Source of the DNA: Apostichopus parvimensis
Taxonomy: Eukaryota; Echinodermata; Holothuroidea; Aspidochirotida; Stichopodidae
Assembly (NCBI GenBank): GCA_000934455.1
Contig: KN882238.1
Location: 7,676-35,047 of the forward strand
Length of the DNA stretch: 27,372 nucleotides
Reading direction: 5' to 3'
Shown: one piece after another, positions 12,501 to 19,218 of the stretch
Numbering within the stretch: the stretch's first letter is position 1
Layout: each line of letters opens with the position of its first letter
Translations under genes and position numbers: made by a program
Notes under the pieces: generated by a model
The model's database searches: none
Told to the model about the DNA's origin: nothing
The model's input: the letters and a program-made list of their open reading frames with translations, nothing else

Positions 12501-13380
12501 GTAAAGGAAAATGACGATCGATTTCAAAATAAAGACTTTGACGGTGAAATACTTATCAAGTATTTGATAGAACGTGGACGCCTTTCTGACGATACAGAAT
12601 CTTTGGACACATTTCGAATCAGGCTCACAGAATCAAATCTGTATCGTGTCAGAAACAAGTTGGATGAGTACATTTCGCAACAGCAGAACAAAGAAAGGTA
12701 TGTTTGCATGCTTTACACAATTATGAGTTATTAGTGTAAAGTCGCATTCAATAACTACAGAAAATCAATATATTGAGGCAAAATTGAACAACTGTACCAT
12801 AATATTTTACTTGATAGGATGAATTTCTCCTTAGTTTAAACAAACTTGTAGCGTGAATTGACTGGCGGTGACCCAAACTTTCACGGTGGTAAATCTGAAT
12901 AAACCCTAATGTCTACATTTAAATTCCCTATATTTGTCATAATGAAAAGTAACCATGTTCCATCTTTGTATTATTTGTTTATTATCTTAAATGAAACTTA
13001 GCTTAAATATTAGGTAAATCAAAAAAACTTTCGATGCTTTGTGGAAATTGGCAGTATATGTGCACGGCCAGATCTTAAAAACCCTTCGAAATTAACCTTT
13101 TCCTAACTAGGAGTGCCCTTTAAAGTTGACTATTAAGTAATATGAAACATGATGGGTTTTTTTCTTGGCAGGAGTAAGTGTTATTGTGATGAGCCGTGTA
13201 GCTACATAACCTGAAAAATTTACGTCTATACGACTTATATCTTCTCAAAATAACCTATCAAAACATACTCTAGCCAATTAATGAAATTCTTTGTTCTAAC
13301 TTCGCAGTAACGATGACCGATTTATGGATCCGAACTCAAGTTATGTGCAAACGAAAGCTGTAAAGGGCTCAGTAGTTTGA
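523..13380 (+). CDS. Ig-domain transmembrane receptor with two tandem death-domain/DED-like modules (22-exon gene)
   Basis: Hand-joined gene model: 523-539, 1188-1237, 1413-1709, 2017-2379, 2947-3165, 3606-3716, 5301-5310, 5585-5674, 5874-5917, 6701-6758, 6873-6916, 7184-7261, 7622-7750, 7972-8118, 8816-8867, 9182-9423, 9628-9759, 10084-10140, 10910-11071, 11793-11829, 12383-12697, 13308-13380. All introns are GT-AG and all phases agree; total 2727 nt, about 908 residues plus stop. Domains by approximate residue: signal peptide 1-22, Ig 23-121, Ig 122-242, Ig 243-315, TM 319-341, acidic tail 353-435, death-domain-like 461-551, DED-like 570-650, death-domain-like 651-768, DED-like 783-885. Predicted type I plasma-membrane protein; Ig domains would bind an unknown ligand and the death folds would recruit death-fold adaptors. 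The architecture is read from the sequence; the signalling role is inferred from the families. Unlike UNC5 receptors, I see no ZU5 or TSP1 region, and there is no TIR domain. Not recognised as a named gene. Confidence 0.83.
1188..1237 (+). CDS. Receptor exon 2: hydrophobic core of the signal peptide
   Basis: Acceptor after a TTTCTTT/TCTCGTTCTCTG tract ending TAAG; donor GTAAGT. With exon 1 it encodes basic residues followed by AISTIVLLLLGSISTI. Phase 2 in, phase 1 out. Cleavage is expected around residues 18-23, near the Ig boundary. Confidence 0.78.
1413..1709 (+). CDS. Receptor exon 3: V-type immunoglobulin domain 1
   Basis: Encodes about residues 23-121. It shows the full Ig signature: B-strand Cys46 in VTLTC, core Trp56 in YVVWEE, and the F-strand motif SDEGTYVC with Cys107. 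One N-linked site (NAT) lies near the C-terminal strand. Acceptor TTCTTGTTCTAG, donor GTAATA, phase 1-1, which is the usual phase for shuffled Ig exons. Confidence 0.9.
2017..2379 (+). CDS. Receptor exon 4: immunoglobulin domain 2
   Basis: About 121 residues with B-strand Cys in VNITCSAY and an F-strand CC pair in MSVCCRVF; there is no obvious core Trp, so it is a divergent C-like Ig domain. N-glycosylation sites NMS, NIT and NHT. Donor GTAAGT, phase 1-1. The start is ambiguous: AG at 2015-2016 is used here, but AG at 1985-1986 (after CTTTTATTGC, a better pyrimidine tract) is in the same phase and would add ten hydrophobic residues. Confidence 0.82.
2789..2881 (+). other. Possible optional exon between Ig2 and Ig3
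   Basis: A 93-nt open segment with acceptor CCCTTTTAG and donor GTAATA that is phase 1-1, so it could be included without breaking the frame. It would add 31 basic/polar residues including CQC. It completes no recognisable domain and is left out of the main model. Confidence 0.25.
2947..3165 (+). CDS. Receptor exon 5: short immunoglobulin domain 3
   Basis: About 73 residues. Cys in EIRCLCQAY and in MNIRCFATNELG mark the B and F strands. Two further Cys (PRC at the start, and the second of RCLC) are unusual. Short C2/I-like length. N-linked site NIT. Acceptor ACAAACAG, donor GTAAGT, phase 1-1. It sits directly before the membrane exon. Confidence 0.8.
3606..3716 (+). CDS. Receptor exon 6: transmembrane segment
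   Basis: 111 nt, phase 1-1. Encodes a run of about 23 Val/Leu/Ile-rich residues (VPVAVIVTVVVLLVVLTVIY) followed by the basic stop-transfer IRYRLRPRNKK, which fixes a type I orientation. Acceptor TTTCTTTCTGAGTCAG, donor GTATTT. Confidence 0.88.
3767..4085. repeat. Degenerate TGGA/TGGG tetranucleotide repeat in the post-TM intron
   Basis: The densest part is 3767-3834 (GATGGGTTGGTGGGTGGATGG-type units) and it decays into scattered ATTGATGGAT and GAATGGA words to about 4085. It lies in the 1.6-kb intron following the TM exon. The rest of that intron, to 5300, is AT-rich with nothing I can support as coding. Confidence 0.7.
5301..5310 (+). CDS. Receptor exon 7: candidate 10-nt microexon
   Basis: Strong acceptor CTGATTTTCAG, ten bases ATCGAATAAG, then GTCATAAG, a weak donor. 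It converts phase 1 to phase 2 and so matches the acceptor at 5584 exactly, giving DRIRVNIGG. If it is skipped, the tandem acceptor two bases further on (5586) restores the frame. Tentative. Confidence 0.4.
5585..5674 (+). CDS. Receptor exon 8: proline/acidic juxtamembrane tail
   Basis: Encodes VNIGGFPPTEEQPKEHG and an acidic NEEESVNLLSQ stretch. The acceptor is a tandem TTTTTTTGTAGAG: the first AG suits the microexon, the second (start 5587) suits direct joining to the TM exon. Donor GTGAGT, phase 2 out. Confidence 0.72.
5874..5917 (+). CDS. Receptor exon 9: acidic tail segment
   Basis: 44 nt encoding ESKPDENGQQEDAEG. Acceptor TTCTTATTTCTAG, donor GTATTG. Phase 2 to phase 1. Low-complexity acidic linker with no motif. 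Confidence 0.68.
6701..6758 (+). CDS. Receptor exon 10: tail segment
   Basis: 58 nt encoding DISEGKHANDEVASGLSPKP. Acceptor TTCTTTTCTACGATAG, donor GTGAGT. Phase 1 to 2. The SPKP element followed by exon 11 is a short proline-containing linker. Confidence 0.68.
6873..6916 (+). CDS. Receptor exon 11: tail segment
   Basis: 44 nt encoding DSTWPRIDLTCELKG. Acceptor CTCTTTTTCTACAG, donor GTACAG. Phase 2 to 1. No recognised motif. Confidence 0.65.
7184..7261 (+). CDS. Receptor exon 12: linker before the first death-fold
   Basis: 78 nt, phase 1-1, too short to stand out as an open frame. Encodes SFEFLSNQKALPGDLAYCS and a few more residues. Acceptor CCACATTTTCTAG, donor GTGCAC. Because it is frame-neutral it may be optional. 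Confidence 0.55.
7622..7750 (+). CDS. Receptor exon 13: first half of death-domain-like fold A
   Basis: 129 nt, phase 1-1. Encodes helices 1-3 of a death-domain-like fold: FISKILLQ, then DWEIFAIEVLNISEKVVEEA, which resembles the family pattern W-x-x-L-A-x-x-L-x-[IL]-x-x-x-x-[IV]. Acceptor TTTAATTTCATAG, donor GTGAGA. Its closest relative in the window is exon 17. Confidence 0.8.
7972..8118 (+). CDS. Receptor exon 14: second half of death-domain-like fold A
   Basis: 147 nt, phase 1-1. Encodes DQITAVTENMISNHAIVLDE and a helical continuation ending FLRHINNSRAG. It occupies the helix 4-6 position of the fold, parallel to exon 19 in fold B, but is more diverged and lacks the usual Trp after helix 4. 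Acceptor CTTCCTTGCAG, donor GTAAGT. Confidence 0.75.
8816..8867 (+). CDS. Receptor exon 15: linker between folds
   Basis: 52 nt encoding DLVLQTAHEQDPVDIPN. Acceptor TTTTTTATTTTAG, donor GTTCGT. Phase 1 to phase 2, exactly as exon 20 does at the equivalent place in the second module. Confidence 0.65.
9182..9423 (+). CDS. Receptor exon 16: DED-like fold A
   Basis: 242 nt, phase 2 to 1. About 81 helical residues: LIGNVGQARLLQSYSE, then LRNTGRLKDNQQMLTELSEN and LLSAWKRLSSY. The order of a Leu-rich helix, an L-x-x-x-G-x-L turn and a terminal L-L helix resembles death effector domains, but the classic R-x-D-L motif is replaced by KCHL. Paralogous to exon 21. Donor GTGAGT. Confidence 0.78.
9628..9759 (+). 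CDS. Receptor exon 17: first half of death-domain fold B
   Basis: 132 nt, phase 1-1. Encodes FGKLLSNI, then CDWEIFAVIDLKLKEEDVVQ, helices 1-3 of a death domain. The DWEIFA hexapeptide is shared with exon 13, including 17 identical bases (7666-7682 and 9675-9691). Acceptor ACTTTTTTAAATAG, donor GTCAGT. Confidence 0.82.
10084..10140 (+). CDS. Receptor exon 18: 19-residue insert inside death-domain fold B
   Basis: 57 nt, phase 1-1, acceptor ACTTTTTTTCCGTCGTAG, donor GTATGT. Encodes VATCLRYNRPQVLDDYDTT. It falls between helices 3 and 4 of fold B, a position where fold A has a plain intron. Skipping it keeps the frame and restores a normal death domain, so it is a likely cassette exon. Confidence 0.6.
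10910..11071 (+). CDS. Receptor exon 19: second half of death-domain fold B
   Basis: 162 nt, phase 1-1. Encodes QIRSALDLWSKENNCKEYEN followed by LLNILVDSSVCN and a tail ending WRRLSGYQ. This is a good match to the death-domain helix 4-5 pattern (alpha-helix with L-x-L-W, then L-x-x-x-L). Acceptor TTCCTGTGTAG, donor GTAATA. Confidence 0.82.
11793..11829 (+). CDS. Receptor exon 20: short linker
   Basis: 37 nt encoding VDDQNTNERNCE. Acceptor CATCATCAGCAG (poor pyrimidine tract), donor GTAAGA. Phase 1 to 2, which is needed to enter exon 21 and mirrors exon 15. Confidence 0.6.
12383..12697 (+). CDS. Receptor exon 21: DED-like fold B
   Basis: 315 nt, phase 2-2. About 105 helical residues: DDVFNEMIKSVSVMIGNTGA, FYLLQTYNDV, then LIKYLIERGRLSDDTESLD and LYRVRNKLDEYI. 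Shares IGN-x-G-x-x-x-LLQ-[ST]-Y and L-x-x-x-GRL with exon 16. The RxDL site is replaced by ESNL. An extra acidic loop (about 20 residues) separates its first helices. Donor GTATGT. Confidence 0.82.
13308..13380 (+). CDS. Receptor exon 22: C-terminal tail and stop
   Basis: Acceptor TTCTAACTTCGCAG. Encodes SNDDRFMDPNSSYVQTKAVK and GSVV then TGA at 13378-13380. The C-terminal GSVV ends in Val as class PDZ ligands often do, but position -2 is Ser/Val-ambiguous and this is only suggestive. Confidence 0.75.
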
Positions 13381-13455
13381 AGGTTTCAGCATCGTATCCT
13401 CCAGCTACCAATGTGAAAATGCTCATTAGATGATAAAACATGCATACAGTGTGAC

Positions 13456-13461
13456 ATTAAA
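13456..13461 (+). terminator. Candidate polyadenylation signal ATTAAA
   Basis: ATTAAA 76 bases after the receptor stop codon, the first acceptable poly(A) hexamer downstream. It would give a short 3' UTR of about 100 bases. Later A-rich hexamers are possible alternatives. Confidence 0.35.
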
Positions 13462-14788
13462 ATATCCTTGAAATGTGAACTGTTTCTGAACATTTCATGC
13501 TTTATTTCACTTTCAACGAACTAATCATTGCAAAATGGCTTTATTTTACTTGATGTATTTCGTCTCTTCTTAAATAGGTTTTAAAAAACAACATTGTCAA
13601 CATCTGCACAAACAAGTCGTGCTTTCCAGCATTTAAATATACTGTCCTATACATAAAGGAATATCAGTGTTATCAGTTAGTAAGAGTGTTTGCACGAGCT
13701 CCTGAGATTGTGTTTTACTTGAAACTCCTAACATTCTTATATAGAATAAGTTGTCATAGATATCAATAGATGGTTACAGTTTGACGCCAATTTAAATAGA
13801 TATATATGATAGCTTCCAATGCAGTAAAAATCGACCACTCATATTCAAATAAGCAGTTCAACGTTTCAACGCAGGAGAATTTGCACTCAGCTAAGGAAGA
13901 GTTTAAAAATTAACACAGGTTTTTCCTCCTCTCCCCCTTTGAACCTCACAGTTGTTAGCATAATCTTGAGTTAAGGGCTACCTATATAGATCTGGTATTT
14001 AATCTCAATATGCTTCTGAATGCACCAGTTGACGTCTAAAAGTTTAACTTTCTCCGGGGCCGGCTTCAATGGCTCCAGTACAGCCCTTTGCTTTTCTAAA
14101 TTACTGTATTTGCCTATCGCCTAATCATTAATCAGTTGCGGGTTTTGAACTTGCCTGCCCCCACCCCCTCCCCAAACAATCTTTTCGCGTGCACACTGCT
14201 GACAGTCACTGAACAAATGCCTCAAACATTGACGTAGTTACTCGTTTCACTCGTCATGGTGGAAGAAACTTTAGGTAAAATATTGCTTGGAAAGGAAATT
14301 TAACCGTTTGTAGTTACATGATCTGAAACCGATGATAGCATCTTGTTGTATATATTTAAACATTATTTGACAAAAAAATGTTTCGGATTAGCTCCACGGC
14401 TTTGAAACCGTACACTAGTATTCTTAAAGTTTCTTATGAAGTTGCTTGCAGAAATTTCATCGCCAACACAACTACAATTAAGAACGGAATCAATAATTTG
14501 TGTATATTTACTTTTGAAGAACATTACCAAATTTAGATCACTTAATTTTTTTCCGAAATTGTTCCTTTTCATTAATTTTTGGCAGTTTGATGCGGTTAAA
14601 TCTTCTTATTTGTTATTCTTTTCTTTATTACTTGGTAAGCTATTTTTCCTTACACGGAGACTTTGGAATTTATGTATTCTGTGTTGATTTCAATGATTTG
14701 TATTCTTGATATTGCTCTCATATATATGCATGCTTACACATTGTGGGCTATAAATATGTTTGTAGTCACGTGATAAATCTACTTGTAG
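13462..14788. other. Gene-poor AT-rich stretch
   Basis: No supported gene. One segment, 14586-14634, has an acceptor (TTTTTGGCAG), a donor (GTAAGC) and a hydrophobic open frame SSYLLFFSLLLG that resembles a signal-peptide exon, but its phase 0 entry has no first exon I can find. Confidence 0.4.
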
Positions 14789-14899
14789 TAACCGTGATAA
14801 ATCTATTTGTAATCCCTGTGTTATCTTTCGCTTTGTTTTTGTGTGTGTTTCATAAAGGAGACTTCTTACAGAAGCAAAGCAGATTTTTACAACGTAAAG
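14789..14899 (+). other. TM-like exon candidate, group 1
   Basis: Acceptor CTACTTGTAG and donor GTGTAG enclose exactly 111 nt in phase 1-1, the same length and phase as the receptor TM exon at 3606. It encodes VTVINLFVIPVLSFALFLCV followed by a basic region (HKGDFLQKQSRFLQRK), as expected for a membrane span and stop-transfer. The two peptides are not obviously similar. No Ig exons precede it. Confidence 0.35.
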
Positions 14900-15057
14900 G
14901 TGTAGCTCGTTCATACATTATTGATACACCAGTGTTTGATAAGCCTCCCTGCAGCGCTTGTGGCCATTTACATGATTCCTGCAGAAAGTATAATACCGAT
15001 GTGTTAGCATCAACTTTATACAAACCGTATGCTTAACTATTTTTTTTTTCCATCTAG

Positions 15058-15151
15058 CAACAATGAAGCAAAGTAGAAAAATATGTAAAGATAAATTAAG
15101 GCAAGGAGCAACTGAAACCGAAGACAATCCCAAACGGGATAGCATTACAAT
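15058..15151 (+). other. Cytoplasmic-tail-like exon candidate, group 1
   Basis: Very strong acceptor (ten T, CCATCTAG) and donor GTGAGT around 94 nt. Joined to 14789-14899 the frame is kept (phase 1 in, 2 out) and reads TMKQSRKICKDKLRQG then ATETEDNPKRDSITM, a charged cytoplasmic-type tail. Confidence 0.4.
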
Positions 15152-15240
15152 GTGAGTTTGTGTACATGATATGTTCCTTTTAAATTATTATGTCATAAAC
15201 TATTAATAGCATGAGAAACTAATATGAAGATATTTTTTAG

Positions 15241-15268
15241 GAATAAGCATTGCTTTAGTCTTCAATGA
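15241..15268 (+). other. Possible terminal exon, group 1
   Basis: Follows acceptor ATATTTTTTAG. Continuing the phase from 15151 gives MNKHCFSLQ then TGA. Together with the two preceding segments this makes a short frame-consistent 3' gene end, or its remnant. Confidence 0.28.
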
Positions 15269-16670
15269 TGTCCTTGTATTAGAGTATGAGTATGCTGAGA
15301 TTATGGTCAACGCTGGAGTAGGAGCTGCAGGGGTCTCTGGGAATATATTCGAAAGTAAATCCACACTCCCGTGGGGTTTCTACAGTTTGGTTAAACTCAA
15401 ACTATCAATCCCTTTGTATAAGAATTGATTTAAACTGTTTCATGGCATGTGTGTGTATTTCTTGTGATGGCTTTCACGGCTGTTTCAAATGATTTTTCAA
15501 TGATTGTTTTTTCAAAGTACTGCAGTTAATTTCAATCGTGACATATTTTTGTGGTATCATAACTAGGTCAACATAAATTTCTTACAGAACAATTTACGGA
15601 TACCTTATAGCTTTTGACAATCTATTTCTTCAATTAAACTGACAGTGAAAAAAGAGAGACTGCAGAAGTTGCTCGATCCAAAAGTCATATGGTTCGTAAT
15701 AATCACTTATTATTACAGCACAATGGAAACTGCTGCTTAGTAGCGATGAATTTGTCACATTCCGTTTGGATATATCAACTTATGTTACACAAATTGCACA
15801 ATCCTTTGCTGAGTATTGGGATTAACGTTTAGTTACCACTCGAGCGTTACGGAGACATAACTGCACTTTACTGTCTCCACAGTGTGGTTAGTACACTTTA
15901 TATTAAAGGAAACGTAATCAAATCTAAAACTTAATGGCTTTAGGCGATCGAGTAATTTTAATAGGTGGTATAGACAATCACAAAGCAATACTTCCAGTCC
16001 AGTTTACATTTCTCTTGCAATATTCTTGTGAAATGACCCTTTAACCATCTGGGGGTCAGAAATTAAAGTGGCGGGATGAATTAGTATAACGCATAGTCTA
16101 TTTTTTGAAAACACTGGATTAAGATGAATTTTTCAGTCTGCACAGTTCATATTGTACAGGTGTATATCATGAAACCTGGAATGCAGCTATAAAACGTCGT
16201 TAGCAAAGGAAGATTGGATATTTAAATTAAAAAGAAAATTTGCTGGCCTGAATGTTTTCACGATTTTTTATTTGCTCTGTAGTTAGTGATTAAAGCAATT
16301 TTGTGCACAATTCACCAAGATTTCAGCACTCAACCAATTGATAAAAGTTCCTACTTCAACATCAAATTGATATGATTACTGAATCCAATCCAGTTGTACA
16401 CTGAAAATGCACTAGTAATTATATTGAACTTTGCATGTTTTTCATTGTTTCACACGATGGATGCTCTTTATAGAGGCATACACTATACACTCAGTATACA
16501 ACAAGCAATTTGCACGTGTGTCAGCAAAGTTCATGTTAGTCCTGCTAAATGTGTTCATTGTAGCCAACATAAGTAAACCTTTTCTTAATTTAGTTTTTCT
16601 GCACACAAAATATTTAGCTTTGAGTGATTACCTATGGTATTGCTGGTAGCACTTGTAGTACTCTTGGAGA
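15269..16670. other. Non-coding AT-rich stretch
   Basis: No gene, RNA gene or clear repeat seen. Open stretches are short and lack paired splice signals or recognisable protein motifs. Confidence 0.45.
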
Positions 16671-16870
16671 AATGCATATTTACCGATTACAGATTTTGTA
16701 GGTTTACCGACCACATAATTTTGTGGTTTCGTGGAATTTACCTTTATTGATTACATAATTTGTCTTTTTACCGATCACATACTCTGATGGTTAGCAGAAT
16801 GCACGTTTACCGATCACAAATTTTGTAGGATTACCGATAACACACGTTTGAGGTTAGGCGAAATGCACGA
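16671..16870. repeat. 64-bp tandem repeat, three copies
   Basis: Units begin at 16671, 16735 and 16798 (64, 63 and 64 bases), with a fourth start AATGCACGA at 16862. Each carries two diverged half-units of the form TTTACCGATCACA...TTTGT(A)GG, so the array arose from a roughly 32-bp ancestor duplicated to 64 bp. Confidence 0.75.
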
Positions 16871-18689
16871 CAATAAAGAAGAGTAAACGCTTATGCACTT
16901 CTTAAAAACAATTATGTGGTATTAATATTAGTTGCAACACGTAAGTCTAACAGCGTCTGTTTTTACCTAATTACATACATGATAACGCACCAAGCCTTTA
17001 TTGTTGCATGCCCTTGCATGCACGCTGAACCATGGTTTCAAACGATCGTCTGCTTGTTAATCGGTTTCTGAATATCTTGGGACAAATTTCATTGAAAATA
17101 CATATTTTATATTACCATCATATTTAATCCCGATGTATATGCGTATTTCAAGTCAAGCCAAATTATTGTAAATACCACAATCGGTTTCCTCCTTATAGGA
17201 CGTAAAAACGTAAATGTAAAGAAACATTTTTGTATGCAATGCAAGCTAAATTTACAAAAAAAGAAAGAAAAAATGTTGTTATAATTTGTATTCACCAATA
17301 CCACATTTATAGGGGAAGAAATTGAAATAACGGTGTATTCTTATCACATAAGTTTCTATATCGATGGGTATGGAGTGCAGTTAGTCACAATAACTACTGC
17401 GATATGAAACATCAACAATTTACTTTACAGTCAACAGTCCTTGTGCTCCATGAATATATATGGATGTGTTTCTCATAATGTGACCCTGATTTCATTTCAC
17501 CCAATCATCCAATTTCCATATGTCATACCAAACGTAATGCACATATAGTTATCAACATCTAACTTTTCCTAAAACAAACTTTACAGATGCCAGACTGCAC
17601 AGTTGACTACATAACGCTAGATCATGGTGATAATCACAATAACTTTCTGGGCATTCATAAGCAAGAGAATAAGACTGTGTATGCAACAATTATGCACGAT
17701 GATAAGATGGATGAACGACAAAAAGGATCGGAGACCTCTAGTGAATGAGTCACCATATATATCAACATTCATGGCTGCATGGCATAAATCTATTCGTTGG
17801 TAAATGTTATAAAGAAAAATTGGAGACATTACCGGTTCATATTTAGTATATTGTTGTAACAACTGTGCAAAGTCTATAGGTCAACTTATTATATGATGTT
17901 TAATTAGGTATTAAATATTATTATTGTTATTGACAATCGAGCAAAGCAAACCATTGTTAAAGCAATATCAGTGTATCAGACAAACACCACTAAATGCAGA
18001 CGAGATGACAATTATAACTTTGAGATGGTATTTTGGGAAAATCTTTATTTCTAGCCACTGGTTATTACGAATGATGTTACGAGCAATATGGGATATAAGC
18101 TACTATGACATGGCATTGGTACATGCACAAGGTTATGAACGTTGAACATATGTGTGTACACTACTACATCTATAATTACGACACAGACGTTAACCTATAT
18201 TGATAGTCAATGTACAAAGCGATCAATCGCATTGCATGTTTATTATGACTAAAAAAATACCGTTTATAACCATGGTGTGGATTTATCCAGAGGACAGTAA
18301 TATAATCAAAATGTTATATTGGAAGCTAAAGGCAAGATGCCTAATTATAATACTCTGACTTTATCCAGGATCTTAGTAAGACAAATGATTGCTTGTAACT
18401 TCTAAACACGATACAAACTTGCAACGTATGGATATATTAGCAAAGCAAATTGCTAAAACCAAACAGATTACAACATAGAAAAATGTGAAACCTATATAAA
18501 CGTTTGGGTGACGCGATGTAATAAAAATTGCTCGAGTATATTCAACTGCTTGCATGGGTGGAGTTTGCTCAACTTGGTTTATGCATTACATGAATTTGTG
18601 TTGCTGTTGTTCTAAGTCATTATAATTTAATATTACCGAGAAAAACTGTTCATGCGTAAACTTCTTTATTTGCTATGAGTAAATTTTAG
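16871..18689. other. Non-coding AT-rich stretch
   Basis: No supported gene on either strand. Open frames at 17617-17862 (-) and 17924-18145 (+) have no recognisable domain and no convincing splice context. Confidence 0.45.
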
Positions 18690-18782
18690 TGTTTATCTTT
18701 TGTTTCATCCTCATCGGATGTATATTAACGTGTATTACATTGGCAATTTTCGCTTTATTTGACATGTTATTAATAGTCAAGA
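18690..18782 (+). other. TM-like exon candidate, group 2
   Basis: Acceptor GTAAATTTTAG and donor GTAAGG enclose 93 nt in phase 1-1 encoding VFIFCFILIGCILTCITLAI followed by FALFDMLLIVK, a strongly hydrophobic membrane segment. The composition is Cys/Phe-rich, unlike the receptor TM exon. Confidence 0.3.
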
Positions 18783-18884
18783 GTAAGGTATGGTCATGTC
18801 TATTTATTTATTTTTTTTTCTTATTCGGCTCAGTCCAAGAGACATTAATTTTAATAATAACGTATCAAACTGTCTTTAATTTAG

Positions 18885-18920
18885 GCAAACTACACTGTTA
18901 TTCATGCTTTGTTTGTAACC
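18885..18920 (+). other. Small Cys-rich exon candidate, group 2
   Basis: 36 nt between CTTTAATTTAG and GTAAGT, phase 1-1, reading KLHCYSCFVCN after 18782. Frame-compatible with both neighbours of the group. Confidence 0.25.
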
Positions 18921-19159
18921 GTAAGTTTCATATTTCACTAACATAATAATACATATTAAGAAGTTTCCCTGTTTAATCGTAAAATAATTGCACTCTACCT
19001 TAAATCACTGAAGTCATATAATGAATCATAAAACAGACACTAACAGTTGTGGTGTACTCTCTCATATATTATTGGTGTTGTTGTTTCGATTTTTTCCTAC
19101 TCTTTTCAACACGTCGAAGTAATTCATGGTTCATGACTTATTGTTCCTATTCCATCTAG

Positions 19160-19218
19160 CGTTTGCGTTTGTGTCAATGTATGGTGTATGCGTGGTTTAT
19201 TACATATTGCTCCACTGA
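19160..19218 (+). other. Possible terminal exon, group 2
   Basis: Acceptor TTCCTATTCCATCTAG, entered in phase 1, reads PFAFVSMYGVCVVYYILLH then TGA. Hydrophobic. With 18690-18782 and 18885-18920 it forms a frame-consistent but very short 3' end of an unidentified membrane protein. Confidence 0.22.
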
